Below, one piece after another: positions 1 to 8,243 of a stretch of 64,000 nucleotides of DNA. The stretch lies in NCBI RefSeq assembly GCF_008629675.1, contig NZ_VWOX01000012.1, positions 124,001-188,000 of the forward strand, given 5' to 3'. Within the stretch, counting starts at the first letter, position 1. The number at the start of each line of letters is the position of its first letter. The notes under the pieces are model-generated. The model saw only the letters and a list, made by a program, of their open reading frames with translations, made no database searches and was not told where the DNA came from. Both the position numbers and the translations under genes were made by a program. The DNA is from Roseiconus nitratireducens. Lineage in GTDB: Bacteria; Planctomycetota; Planctomycetia; Pirellulales; Pirellulaceae.

Positions 1-338
1 AGGAATCCGTTCAGCAGGCCACAAGCGGCTGTCACCAGGCAACACACCGGCACCGCCGCGTAGACGGGCCACTGATGCCGCACCATCAAAACGCCGATCA
101 CCGCTGAACCCAACGCCAGCAACGATCCGACCGACAGATCGATGCCGCCAACGATCAGCACCAGCGTCATTCCGACGGAGATAAAGATCAGGTCCGGATT
201 GGAGTTGGCAATCGTCACCAACGTTTGCGTCTGAAAGAAGTTCTCGGTCGAGAGCGAAAACGTGAGCACCAGGAACGCCAGCACCCCGATCAATCCCGCG
301 TACTGCAACACCGATTGAAATATTTTGCGTCGGGTCAT
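1..338 (-). CDS. rbsC: Ribose-type sugar ABC transporter permease, RbsC-like (partial, C-terminus off the window)
   Basis: Only the first 112 or so residues lie in the window; the gene runs off at base 1. The visible part has a hydrophobic first segment (LIGVLAFLVLTF), then the conserved stretch NSNPDLIFISVGMTLVLIVGGIDLSVGS, which is characteristic of BPD_transp_2 permeases such as RbsC and XylH. It would form the membrane channel of a sugar importer with the ATPase and binding protein encoded just upstream on the same strand. The ATG at 338 lies 55 bases after the ATPase stop, consistent with one operon. Substrate is inferred from the adjacent ribokinase and is not certain. Confidence 0.88.
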   Translation of the reverse strand, partial: MTRRKIFQSVLQYAGLIGVLAFLVLTFSLSTENFFQTQTLVTIANSNPDLIFISVGMTLVLIVGGIDLSVGSLLALGSAVIGVLMVRHQWPVYAAVPVCCLVTAACGLLNGF

Positions 339-393
339 GACCGAAACCGAACCTCGTCGGGCGCGCCGCAATCGCGGCAATTCTCAAATGGGT

Positions 394-2046
394 TCATTTC
401 AAAGCCGTCTCTCTCTGTGCACCGTCGATCTTGTCCAACGCGTCGAAACTTGCCTGCAGGATCGCATCTTCGCTCCACGCGCCACGGTCGAATGTTTTGA
501 CCATCCGTCCGGCGGCCATGACCGCAATCCGGTCACAGTTTTCCAATAACTCCTCCAGGTCGCTACTGACAATCACGATGCCCTTGCCGTCCGATGCCAG
601 CTTGGCGATCAAGCGATAGATCATGCGACGCGCCGACACATCGATGCCTCGGGTTGGCTCATCGAACAGAAACACGTCGGCGCCACTGGTCAGCCATTTC
701 GCGATCACGACCTTTTGCTGATTGCCACCGCTAAGGGTTCCGACCGATTGCTCGATCCCGGCACACCTGGTGTCCATCGCGGCGCACATCGCTTCTGTTT
801 GCTGCACCTCAGATGCGCCACGAATCAGCCCCCAGCGAGAGAAGCGACTCCGCAACGCCCCCAACGTGGTGTTGCAACGCACCGATTGCTGCAGCAGCAA
901 GCCGTTCTGCTTTCGGTCTTCGGTAACCATTGCCAATCCGCCGGCACTGGCTTCGGCGGGATGCGTGAACCGACGCGGTTCCCGTTGACCGACAGCAACG
1001 GTGCCGTCATCGGCCACGTCGGCACCAAAAATGGCCCGCAGCAACTCGGTTCGTCCCGACCCGACCAATCCGGTGATTCCGAACCGCTCGCCCGCGCGCA
1101 CGCGAAACGAGATGTCGCGCAGCATCCCACGGCGAATCCCCTGCACCGTCAACACGTCGCCGTCAGACACCTGCGAAGCAAATGCGTCGGCGGAGGCGTC
1201 AAGGTCGTCCCGCGGCCGTTCTGGTCGATCCGCCTTCGGTCGATCCGCCTTCGGTCGATCCGTCGTCGGTCGGTCAACCTCCGTTTCTGTCCGCGACATG
1301 TTTTTTTGAACGTCGACGACCGTCGCCGCTCCGCTCATCAGGTCGACCATCGCGTCAACGCTCAGTGCAGATACGGGGCTGGTGCAGACGTAACGGCCGT
1401 CCCGCAAGACGGTCACCCGGTCAGCGATTTGCTTGATCTCTTCCAAGCGGTGTGAGATGTAAATCATCCCCACGCCACGATTCCGCAATCGGTCCAGGGA
1501 CTCAAACAACCGCCGCGTTTCACTGCCGCTGAGAGCGGCGGTCGGTTCATCCAACAACAACAGCGTGGCATCACGGTCGAGCGCGGCGGCAATCTCCACC
1601 ATCTGCTGCCGCCCCACCCCCAGCGAACCGACCGGCACGTCGCTCGGCACCTCGGTCAACCCGAATCGGTCCAACGCCACGCGGGCCCGGTTATGCAGCT
1701 GACGGTGATGAATCACGCCGGCGGTCGAGGGCAAGCGTGTCAGCAACAGATTCTCTGCCACGCTCAGGGTCGGAATCAGATTCAGCTCCTGGGGAATGAC
1801 CTGCACCCCACGCGATTCCGCCTCGTGCTTGCTGCTCGGCGAGAAATCCTGGCCTTGCAAAGTCATCGTCCCCCCGCTCGCCGGGGTCAAGCCGGAGATG
1901 ATCTTGCACAACGTGCTCTTGCCGGCGCCGTTGGCGCCCAGCAACGCATGGATCTCGCCCGAATCGACTTCCATCGAAACATCACGCAGCACCGTCACGT
2001 TGCCGTAACGTTTCGTCATTCCCGAAGCACGCAACAATTCGGCCAT
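394..2046 (-). CDS. rbsA: Sugar ABC transporter ATP-binding protein, RbsA-like, with a repeat-bearing linker
   Basis: This is a 550-residue protein with two fused ABC domains, the layout of RbsA/XylG/MglA. Domain 1 has a classic Walker A (GANGAGKST), the Q-loop and DEPTAALS Walker B. Domain 2 has the degenerate P-loop GLVGSGRTE and the signature LSGGNQQKVVIAKWL, both usual in this family. The start is the ATG at 2046 (MAELLRASGMTKRYG); the open frame continues upstream but overlaps the binding-protein gene. The linker between domains carries an unusual charged repeat (DRPTTDRPKADRPKADRP, about residues 255-285), coded by 15-base repeats near 1220-1275. It powers sugar import at the cytoplasmic face of the membrane. 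Confidence 0.93.
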   Translation of the reverse strand: MAELLRASGMTKRYGNVTVLRDVSMEVDSGEIHALLGANGAGKSTLCKIISGLTPASGGTMTLQGQDFSPSSKHEAESRGVQVIPQELNLIPTLSVAENLLLTRLPSTAGVIHHRQLHNRARVALDRFGLTEVPSDVPVGSLGVGRQQMVEIAAALDRDATLLLLDEPTAALSGSETRRLFESLDRLRNRGVGMIYISHRLEEIKQIADRVTVLRDGRYVCTSPVSALSVDAMVDLMSGAATVVDVQKNMSRTETEVDRPTTDRPKADRPKADRPERPRDDLDASADAFASQVSDGDVLTVQGIRRGMLRDISFRVRAGERFGITGLVGSGRTELLRAIFGADVADDGTVAVGQREPRRFTHPAEASAGGLAMVTEDRKQNGLLLQQSVRCNTTLGALRSRFSRWGLIRGASEVQQTEAMCAAMDTRCAGIEQSVGTLSGGNQQKVVIAKWLTSGADVFLFDEPTRGIDVSARRMIYRLIAKLASDGKGIVIVSSDLEELLENCDRIAVMAAGRMVKTFDRGAWSEDAILQASFDALDKIDGAQRETALK

Positions 2047-2095
2047 CAGGCTGCCTTGCCGCCGGTCGCCGTCGGTGTCCGGAGCATGACCGTCA

Positions 2096-3076
2096 TCATT
2101 CCTGGGTGCCTGATTCGGCCAACGATTCGGCGGTGACAAGATCCACCGGTGTCTCCACGTCATCCGCCGTCGCCGACGGATCCTCGATCAGTTGCAACGC
2201 GGTTTCAATGCCGAACACCGCCAGCTGGTCCCCGTACTGGTCGGCGGTGGCTAGCACCTTGCCCTCGCGAATGGCAGCCTGGACGGCGGAAATGTTGTCA
2301 AATCCCACGATCAAGATGTCGTCGGATCGTCCGGCAGCCTTGACCGCCGCGATTGCCCCGAGCGCCATCGAGTCATTGGCCGCCAGGATCGCCTTGATGT
2401 CTGGGTGCTCGCTCAACATGGAAGCGGCAATGGTGTTCGCCTTGCTCATTTCCCACTCGGCACTCTGGCTGCTCACCACATCCACGCCCGCCTGTTCCAT
2501 CGCCTGATTGAATCCGGCCAGTCGCTGCTGGCCGTTGAACGACGTCCGGATGCCTTCCAGGATCGCCACTTTGTCGCCTTCTTTCAGTCGCGTCGCCAGG
2601 AAATCGCCGACTTTCTTTGCGCCGGCTTGGTTGTCCGGACCGACAAACGGAATGGAGACGTTTTCTTCCTGCAACACGTCGCGGTCCAGACGGTTGTCGA
2701 TGTTCACGACAACGATCCCCTTTTCCTTTGCTTTCCGCAACGACGGCACCAGCGCCTTGGAATCCGCCGGGGCAATCACAATGGCGTCCACACCGGCAGC
2801 GACCATGTCGTCGACCAGTCCTACCTGGCGGCTGAGATCTCGTTCGTCCTTGATGCCGTTGACGATCAGGTCGTACTGCTCGGCATGTTCTTGATGATGC
2901 GAGTTGGCCCCATCCGCCATCGTCGAAAAGAACTCGTTGGCCAGCGACTTCATGATCAACGCCACTTTGGGGCGATCCGACTCCAACGCGGCCTGACCTC
3001 CCGTCGGTGTTTCCGATTTTGAAGCGCAGCCTGTCAACAACAAAGGCAGGGCAAGCAGACAGAAGAACGAACGCAT
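2096..3076 (-). CDS. rbsB: Periplasmic sugar-binding lipoprotein, RbsB-like
   Basis: This 326-residue protein begins with a lipoprotein signal (MRSFFCLLALPLLLTGC), with the acylated Cys at about residue 17. A type I periplasmic binding-protein fold of the ribose/xylose/galactose family follows, with recognisable segments KVALIMKSLANEFFSTMADGA, GVDAIVIAPADSKALVP and ILAANDSMALGAIAAVK. It should capture the sugar outside the cytoplasmic membrane and deliver it to the RbsA/RbsC pair encoded immediately downstream (49-base gap to rbsA). Lipid anchoring of a binding protein is common in planctomycetes and Gram-positives. The exact sugar cannot be read from the sequence; ribose is inferred from rbsK. 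Confidence 0.92.
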   Translation of the reverse strand: MRSFFCLLALPLLLTGCASKSETPTGGQAALESDRPKVALIMKSLANEFFSTMADGANSHHQEHAEQYDLIVNGIKDERDLSRQVGLVDDMVAAGVDAIVIAPADSKALVPSLRKAKEKGIVVVNIDNRLDRDVLQEENVSIPFVGPDNQAGAKKVGDFLATRLKEGDKVAILEGIRTSFNGQQRLAGFNQAMEQAGVDVVSSQSAEWEMSKANTIAASMLSEHPDIKAILAANDSMALGAIAAVKAAGRSDDILIVGFDNISAVQAAIREGKVLATADQYGDQLAVFGIETALQLIEDPSATADDVETPVDLVTAESLAESGTQE

Positions 3077-3199
3077 GATCGATCGAGGTGGGCGTTAAAG
3101 AGGTGGGAGACGCGATGATCGCGAGAAGCGATGCGTATTGTACCAAGATGGACGACCGGGACGATCACCGTCGGCTGCCCAGGCTGGCACAAGTTGAAT

Positions 3200-4126
3200 T
3201 CAGTCGCCGACCAGCGCCGCGTCGATTTCCTCTCGACGCGCCAGACTGGGCTGGGCGCCCAATCGTGATGCCGCCAGCGCGCCGGCCACATTCGCGAACC
3301 GAACACTGTCTTCCAAGCAACCGGATTCCGCCCATCGGACCGCCAACGCGCCCGCGAACGCATCGCCCGCTGCGGTCGTATCCAACGCGTCCACGCGGAT
3401 TGACGGCAACAGTTGGGCTTGCTGCCCGTCAAACAGCAACGTTCCCCGCGGCCCCAGGGTGATGCACACGTTGGCCGCACCCTGCTCGTGAAGCTTTCGA
3501 GCGATCCGCTCGGCATCTTCGATCGATGACAACTTCAATCCGGTCAGCGCTGACGCTTCCGTTTCGTTGGGGCACAACAAATCCACCTGATGCAGTTCGA
3601 CCGGCAATTGTCGGGGAACCGGCGCCGGGTCCAAGATGACTTTGACGCCCGCTTGACGAGCCAACCGGGCAGCCGCCGCCACGGTCGGCAGTGGCGATTC
3701 CAGTTGCAACATCAAAGCGTCGCTGCCGCGAATCAACTCCGCCGCCTGCTCCGCGTGATCGGGAGTCAAACGCCCGTTGGCTCCGGGCACCACGATGATG
3801 GCGTTTTCGCCACTCGCTTCCAATTGCACGATGGCAACGCCCGACTCGCAATGCGGGACGGTCGTGACCGCGCCACAATCGATCCCCTCCGAACTCAGGT
3901 TCTGTCGAAGTTGATCACCGAATCCGTCGTCACCGACGCAACCGATCATCCGCACCGCCGCACCGCAGCGGGCCGCCGCCACCGCCTGATTGGCACCTTT
4001 CCCACCGGAGACTTCGGTCAACGACTCCCCGGCCACCGTTTGCCCCGGAGCCGGCAGGGCTTGGCAGCGGACCAGCAGATCCAGGTTGATCGACCCGAGC
4101 ACCGTGATCGTTGCCGAGCGTTGCAT
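3200..4126 (-). CDS. rbsK: Ribokinase
   Basis: This 308-residue PfkB-family sugar kinase phosphorylates ribose to ribose 5-phosphate in the cytoplasm. The N-terminus GSINLDLLVRCQALPAPGQT and the GGKGANQAVAAARCGA motif are typical ribokinase signatures. The C-terminal DTTAAGDAFAGALA carries the catalytic Asp and the anion hole. Length matches E. coli RbsK (309 residues). It is the first gene of the minus-strand rbsK-rbsB-rbsA-rbsC set, 123 bases ahead of rbsB, so import and first catabolic step are co-located. The 179-base gap to the divergent hisA gene must hold both promoters. Confidence 0.93.
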   Translation of the reverse strand: MQRSATITVLGSINLDLLVRCQALPAPGQTVAGESLTEVSGGKGANQAVAAARCGAAVRMIGCVGDDGFGDQLRQNLSSEGIDCGAVTTVPHCESGVAIVQLEASGENAIIVVPGANGRLTPDHAEQAAELIRGSDALMLQLESPLPTVAAAARLARQAGVKVILDPAPVPRQLPVELHQVDLLCPNETEASALTGLKLSSIEDAERIARKLHEQGAANVCITLGPRGTLLFDGQQAQLLPSIRVDALDTTAAGDAFAGALAVRWAESGCLEDSVRFANVAGALAASRLGAQPSLARREEIDAALVGD

Positions 4127-4305
4127 GAAGACTTCAGGTGATCGAGGAGCGATGACGACCGATTGGGTCCGGGCGGTTCAAAGGATATTCTGGCGATCCG
4201 GGCATGCCAACCGCCGTCCTAACGCCGGGTGGCCCGCCGACGGGGCGTCTCAACACGCTTGACCCTCCGTTTCCTTCCTCTCGATCCCCCTTGCAAAACA
4301 GCCCC
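4127..4305. promoter_or_regulatory. Divergent promoter region between rbsK and hisA
   Basis: This 179-base spacer separates two genes that start in opposite directions and so should hold both promoters. I could not assign -35/-10 boxes or an operator with confidence, and no LacI-type regulator gene lies next to the operon in this window. Confidence 0.4.
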
Positions 4306-5034
4306 ATGGAAATCTGGCCCGCCATTGACCTCCGACATGGAAAACCCGTCCGCCTGCGCCAGGGTGACTACGATCGCCAAACCGTCTTTGGTGATGATCC
4401 GGTGGAGTTTGCCATCCGATGGAAGCAGGCCGGCGCGAAGCGATTGCACCTGGTCGACCTGGATTCCGCCAAAGGTGACGACGGCGCGGCCAATCGCGAA
4501 GCCGTCGCCCGCATCGTGAGCGAAACGGGGCTGCCGTGCCAAATGGGTGGCGGCGTCCGCAGCACGGACGCGATCGAGACCCTGCTGGGCATCGGGCTGA
4601 CTCGTCTGGTCGTGGGATCGGCGGCCCTCAAGCAGCCAAAGTGGTTCGCATCCATGTGCGACCAGTACCCCAACCAGTTGGCCGCCGGCATCGACGCCCG
4701 AGACGGGATGGTGGCCACTGACGGGTGGCTGGAAACCAGTTCGACGCCGGCGATCGATCTGGCCCGCGATCTGCGCGATCGCACCGCCAACATCGCCGCG
4801 ATCATCTACACCGACATCGCCCGCGACGGCATGATGAGCGGTCCGAATTTTGATGCTCTGTCGGCGATGGCCGCAGCCACCGACATCCCGCTGGTCGCCA
4901 GCGGCGGTGTGACGACCTACCAGGATGTCGCGAAACTGGTGCAAATGGAGATGCCGGCAGCAATCGTCGGACGCTCGATTTATGATGGGGTGATGCAACT
5001 GGACAAAGTCATCGACATCGCTGGAGACAACTGA
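4306..5034 (+). CDS. hisA: Phosphoribosylformimino-5-aminoimidazole carboxamide ribotide isomerase
   Basis: This 242-residue TIM-barrel enzyme carries out the fourth step of histidine biosynthesis (ProFAR to PRFAR). It opens with MEIWPAIDLRHGKPVRLRQGDY, with the catalytic Asp in AIDL. The second catalytic Asp lies in YTDIARDGMMSGPN, and the phosphate-binding loops GGGVRS and ASGGVTTYQD are intact. The start at 4306 fits the family N-terminus; the 34 extra codons upstream do not look like HisA. It is isolated from other his genes and is followed after one base by an exported hydrolase, an unusual partner. Confidence 0.95.
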   Translation: MEIWPAIDLRHGKPVRLRQGDYDRQTVFGDDPVEFAIRWKQAGAKRLHLVDLDSAKGDDGAANREAVARIVSETGLPCQMGGGVRSTDAIETLLGIGLTRLVVGSAALKQPKWFASMCDQYPNQLAAGIDARDGMVATDGWLETSSTPAIDLARDLRDRTANIAAIIYTDIARDGMMSGPNFDALSAMAAATDIPLVASGGVTTYQDVAKLVQMEMPAAIVGRSIYDGVMQLDKVIDIAGDN

Positions 5035-5035
5035 C

Positions 5036-7132
5036 ATGCCGACGCCATCGCCCGGGAATTCACGGATGGAGCGACCGGGGTACCGAATCGCTTTCACCGT
5101 GTGCCTTGCCTGGGCGTTGGCGATCGTCCACTCCCTTCCCGCGGTGTCCCAGGACAACACCACCCCCGCCGCAGCACGCTACAAAGCACTGCCGCCTGCC
5201 GGAATCGAACTGGACGCAGCGGTCCGCAAGACGCTGCAAGACCGCGTGGAATCGATCCGCGATCGACTTGCCGCCGCGCTGGAGAAATCGACCGTCGGTG
5301 CGGACTGGGCCAGCCATGTGCAGGTTTTGATCCGTTCGGTGGACTTGGCTTTGCAGCAAAACCTGTTCTTCAAACCCGGCCAGGTCGATGACGCGAAAAA
5401 GTTGCTTGATGAAGCCGAGCGACGGATCGATTCCGCCGTGGACGGCCAACGAGGTCTCGAATTGCTGGGCTGGGACCCATCGGCGGTCGGTCGCCCCCAA
5501 CCACTGGTCGGCGGATTTGTCTCACGCATCGACGACTCGGTCCAACCGTTCGGAATCGTCGTTCCGGCCGGTTGGCGTGCCGACGATGCGCCCGCAGAAC
5601 ACCGGATGGACGTCTGGCTGCACGGCCGTGGGGACAACAAGACGGAGATCCCTTTCTTGACCGAGCGGATGTCGAAAGTTGGCACCTACGCCCCCCGCGA
5701 CACCTTCGTGCTGCATCCCTTCGGCCGCCATTGCAACGCATTCAAATTTGCTGGTGAAACAGATGTGTACGAAGCGATGGCCGCAGCCAGTCGACTTTTT
5801 CGTGTTGATCCCCGCCGGGTTTGCATTCGTGGTTTTTCGATGGGTGGCGCCGGCTGCTGGCACTTCGCCGTCCATGATCCGACACGCTGGATGGCTGCCA
5901 ATCCCGGCGCCGGATTCGTCGACACCCTGGTCTACCAAGGCTGGAATGATCAGCCCCCGTTCCCTTTGACTCCCGTCGCGCGGAAATTGCTGAACTGGTA
6001 CGACGTGCTTCCCTGGACCGCGAACCTGGGCGAAACACGGACGATCGCGTACAGCGGCGAAGTCGACAAACAACGTCAAGCTGCGGATCGGGTGGTCGAA
6101 AAAGCCTCGCAATTGGGGCTGAGTTTCCCCTACATCATCGGCGCCGATATGGGGCACAAGATCGACGACGCTTCACGCCAGAAGATTGATGCTCAGATCG
6201 CTCGCTGGGCCGAGGATCTGCCGCCGCTGCCGCGGAAAGAGATTCATTTCGTGACCTACACGTTGCACTACGACTCCGCCGATTGGGTGCGTGTCACCGG
6301 CATGCGCGAACAATGGACAGCCGCTTCGGTGGATGCGGTGCTGGACGACGCTGCGGAGTCGGTGACCCTGGAGACCGACGGCGTCACGCATCTGGAGATC
6401 GATTTCTCCGAATCGGGTTGGCCCCATCGTCGCGGGGCCGTTCAGATCACGATCGACGGCGTGACGTCGGAATTCGACGACACCGGAAACGTTGGCGGGT
6501 TCCAGTGCAGTCTGGCCCGCGATTCCGACGGCCACTGGTCGCAACATCAGGAAGACGCGACGCGGCTGCGCAAACGGCCCGGGCTGCAAGGCCCAATCGA
6601 CGACGCGTTTTGCGACCGATTCGTTTTTGTCCTGCCGAGCCGCCCCGCCCGGCACGGCCGTGTGCAACGCTGGATCGATCGCGAAACCCGATACGCGATG
6701 GATCGTTGGTCGAGACTGATGCGGGGTGATGCGCCCGTGGTCCTGGATCGCGATCTCACCGACGATCAAATCGAAACCTGCCACCTGATCTGCTTTGGCG
6801 ATTTTTCCAGCAATCGCTACCTGTTCAACATTGCGGCATCGCTGCCGGTGCGATGGACGCGTGACACGCTCACCGTTGGCACACAAACGTTTGACCCCGT
6901 CAAGCACGCGCCCGTGCTGTGCTATCCGAATCCTTTGAATCCGGATCGCTACGTGGTGGTCAACAGTGGGATGACGTTTCGTGATTTTTCCAACGTTAGC
7001 AATTCGCGGCAGATCGCGATGTTGCCCGATTGGGCGGTGATGGACGTCACCGAAGAAGACGATTCGATCTTCGCCGGTCGAATCGCCGCCCAGGGGTTCT
7101 TTGACGAACATTGGGAACTTCCGGCGCAGTAG
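5036..7132 (+). CDS. Exported alpha/beta hydrolase (prolyl-oligopeptidase / PHB-depolymerase-like)
   Basis: This 698-residue protein has an N-terminal signal sequence (hydrophobic core IAFTVCLAWALAIVHSLPAVS). A helical region spans about residues 50-150, followed by an alpha/beta-hydrolase domain. The nucleophile elbow is GFSMGGAG with Ser at about 268, preceded by the oxyanion-type stretch MDVWLHGRGDNK. GADMGHKIDD around residue 375 probably supplies the catalytic His. The C-terminal 300 residues form a separate, unassigned region. The ATG at 5036 is one base after the hisA stop and has GGAG nine bases upstream; an internal ATG at 5066 would also leave a complete signal peptide. Substrate unknown: peptide, polyester or carbohydrate ester are all possible. 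Confidence 0.8.
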   Translation: MPTPSPGNSRMERPGYRIAFTVCLAWALAIVHSLPAVSQDNTTPAAARYKALPPAGIELDAAVRKTLQDRVESIRDRLAAALEKSTVGADWASHVQVLIRSVDLALQQNLFFKPGQVDDAKKLLDEAERRIDSAVDGQRGLELLGWDPSAVGRPQPLVGGFVSRIDDSVQPFGIVVPAGWRADDAPAEHRMDVWLHGRGDNKTEIPFLTERMSKVGTYAPRDTFVLHPFGRHCNAFKFAGETDVYEAMAAASRLFRVDPRRVCIRGFSMGGAGCWHFAVHDPTRWMAANPGAGFVDTLVYQGWNDQPPFPLTPVARKLLNWYDVLPWTANLGETRTIAYSGEVDKQRQAADRVVEKASQLGLSFPYIIGADMGHKIDDASRQKIDAQIARWAEDLPPLPRKEIHFVTYTLHYDSADWVRVTGMREQWTAASVDAVLDDAAESVTLETDGVTHLEIDFSESGWPHRRGAVQITIDGVTSEFDDTGNVGGFQCSLARDSDGHWSQHQEDATRLRKRPGLQGPIDDAFCDRFVFVLPSRPARHGRVQRWIDRETRYAMDRWSRLMRGDAPVVLDRDLTDDQIETCHLICFGDFSSNRYLFNIAASLPVRWTRDTLTVGTQTFDPVKHAPVLCYPNPLNPDRYVVVNSGMTFRDFSNVSNSRQIAMLPDWAVMDVTEEDDSIFAGRIAAQGFFDEHWELPAQ

Positions 7133-7351
7133 CATTCGATCAACAGCCGCGGGCACCCGGACGCTGTCGCCCCTTCGGGGCTGACGCACCCGGAGGCGGA
7201 AGAACCGGCGGCCAAGGCCGCCGGCAGACCGCTATCGGCCCTCCGGGCCTGCCGGCAAGCGCGATTTGACTTCACCCTGCGTCCGGGAGGGTCGCGGAGG
7301 AGTTTACGACGACGCGGGGAGGGCCCTGAGTCATGGGTTCTTCTCGGGGCG
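7133..7351. repeat. Palindrome-rich intergenic spacer between convergent genes
   Basis: The spacer holds several GC-rich inverted repeats, for example GCCCCTTCGGGGC near 7168 and CCGGCGGCCAAGGCCGCCGG near 7206. Purine-rich CGGGAGGGTCGCGGAGGAG lies near 7285. It separates two convergent genes, so bidirectional termination is a plausible role, although no T-run follows a stem. It may be a member of a dispersed repeat family, but I saw no second close copy in this window. Confidence 0.4.
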
Positions 7352-7975
7352 CTACGGCTGCGATTCCAGCTGGACGTCTTCCGGCTCTTTCTCTCGCTCC
7401 AACTCGTCTCCGACGACTTGATCGGCGGAAAGATTGGCTTCGGCGTATCGCATCAGCGTGCCCATCGCTTCCCGATCGAATTTGAAGTCATCCATCACAA
7501 ACGTCTTGGACTTGCCATCGACCTTGTATTGCAACTTGGCAATTCCTTTGCTTTCCCATCGCCGCTTGTCAATTTTTTCGATCGCATCGATCGGCACTTC
7601 CTGGCCCTTGTGATTGCGAATCAGCGTCGCATCGCCTTCGACCCAGGCGCCGCGACCGGACATCCATTTCAGCAGCGCCGGAACCCCGATCAACATGCAC
7701 AGCACAATCATGAAGAACTGGCTGCCGATATTGTTGCTGATCTCCTTGGCAGATTTCTGGGGCGTCAAAGTCGGCCAGCCCTTCTCCGCGGCCAATACCT
7801 GCCAGGCCTCTCGACGCCCTTCCTCGGGCAACGCTTCATAGGCTTCCGCGATGGTCAACTGGTGCGGATAGGCGATCAGGCCGTCGTACAAGCACCACAG
7901 GGAGTAGGCAACGCAACCGAGAAAGATCCAAAGAAACTTTCGGAAGAACGGTTGATAGGCTTCGGCACGTAACAT
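7352..7975 (-). CDS. Small membrane protein of unknown function
   Basis: This 207-residue protein is not recognised. It has one hydrophobic segment near the N-terminus (LWIFLGCVAYSLWCLYDGLIAY) and a second in the middle (FFMIVLCMLIGVPALLKWM). A soluble C-terminal domain with beta-rich character (DATLIRNHKGQEVPIDAIEKIDKRRWESKG) and an acidic tail complete it. The layout suggests two membrane helices with the C-terminal part facing the cytoplasm. I take the ATG at 7975; the codon before it is TTG, which could also serve. No operon partner is evident. Confidence 0.72.
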   Translation of the reverse strand: MLRAEAYQPFFRKFLWIFLGCVAYSLWCLYDGLIAYPHQLTIAEAYEALPEEGRREAWQVLAAEKGWPTLTPQKSAKEISNNIGSQFFMIVLCMLIGVPALLKWMSGRGAWVEGDATLIRNHKGQEVPIDAIEKIDKRRWESKGIAKLQYKVDGKSKTFVMDDFKFDREAMGTLMRYAEANLSADQVVGDELEREKEPEDVQLESQP

Positions 7976-7978
7976 CAA

Positions 7979-8243
7979 GGCGGTCCGATCAGTCGCCGGG
8001 GAGGGCGTGGGGAGGGGGACTTGTCGGGCGAGGCAGACAGTTTACTCGCTCGGTCCAAAAAGTCTTTGGCTGATCCATCTCTGTTGACCCGGATTTCAGA
8101 CGCGTCGATGTCGGCGCCAGGCGATTTCCACGCTCTGGTCAGCGTGGCTAAGTCAAAGCGTTCGGACCTTTTCCACGCTCTGGCGAGCGTGGCTACGTCC
8201 TGGTGCCTGCATCTTCCACGCTTTGGCGAGCGTGGCGACGCCG
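7979..8243. repeat. Three copies of a short hairpin repeat (family B)
   Basis: Copies sit at about 8128-8150, 8173-8197 and 8216-8240. The best copy reads CCACGCTCTGGCGAGCGTGG, which folds as an 8-bp stem with a TGGC loop; the other two carry one or two changes. A fourth copy is found at 57619-57642, nearly 50 kb away, so this is a dispersed element rather than a local duplication. Their position downstream of the membrane-protein gene start and at the end of the response-regulator gene suggests an RNA structure or a REP-like element. Confidence 0.65.
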
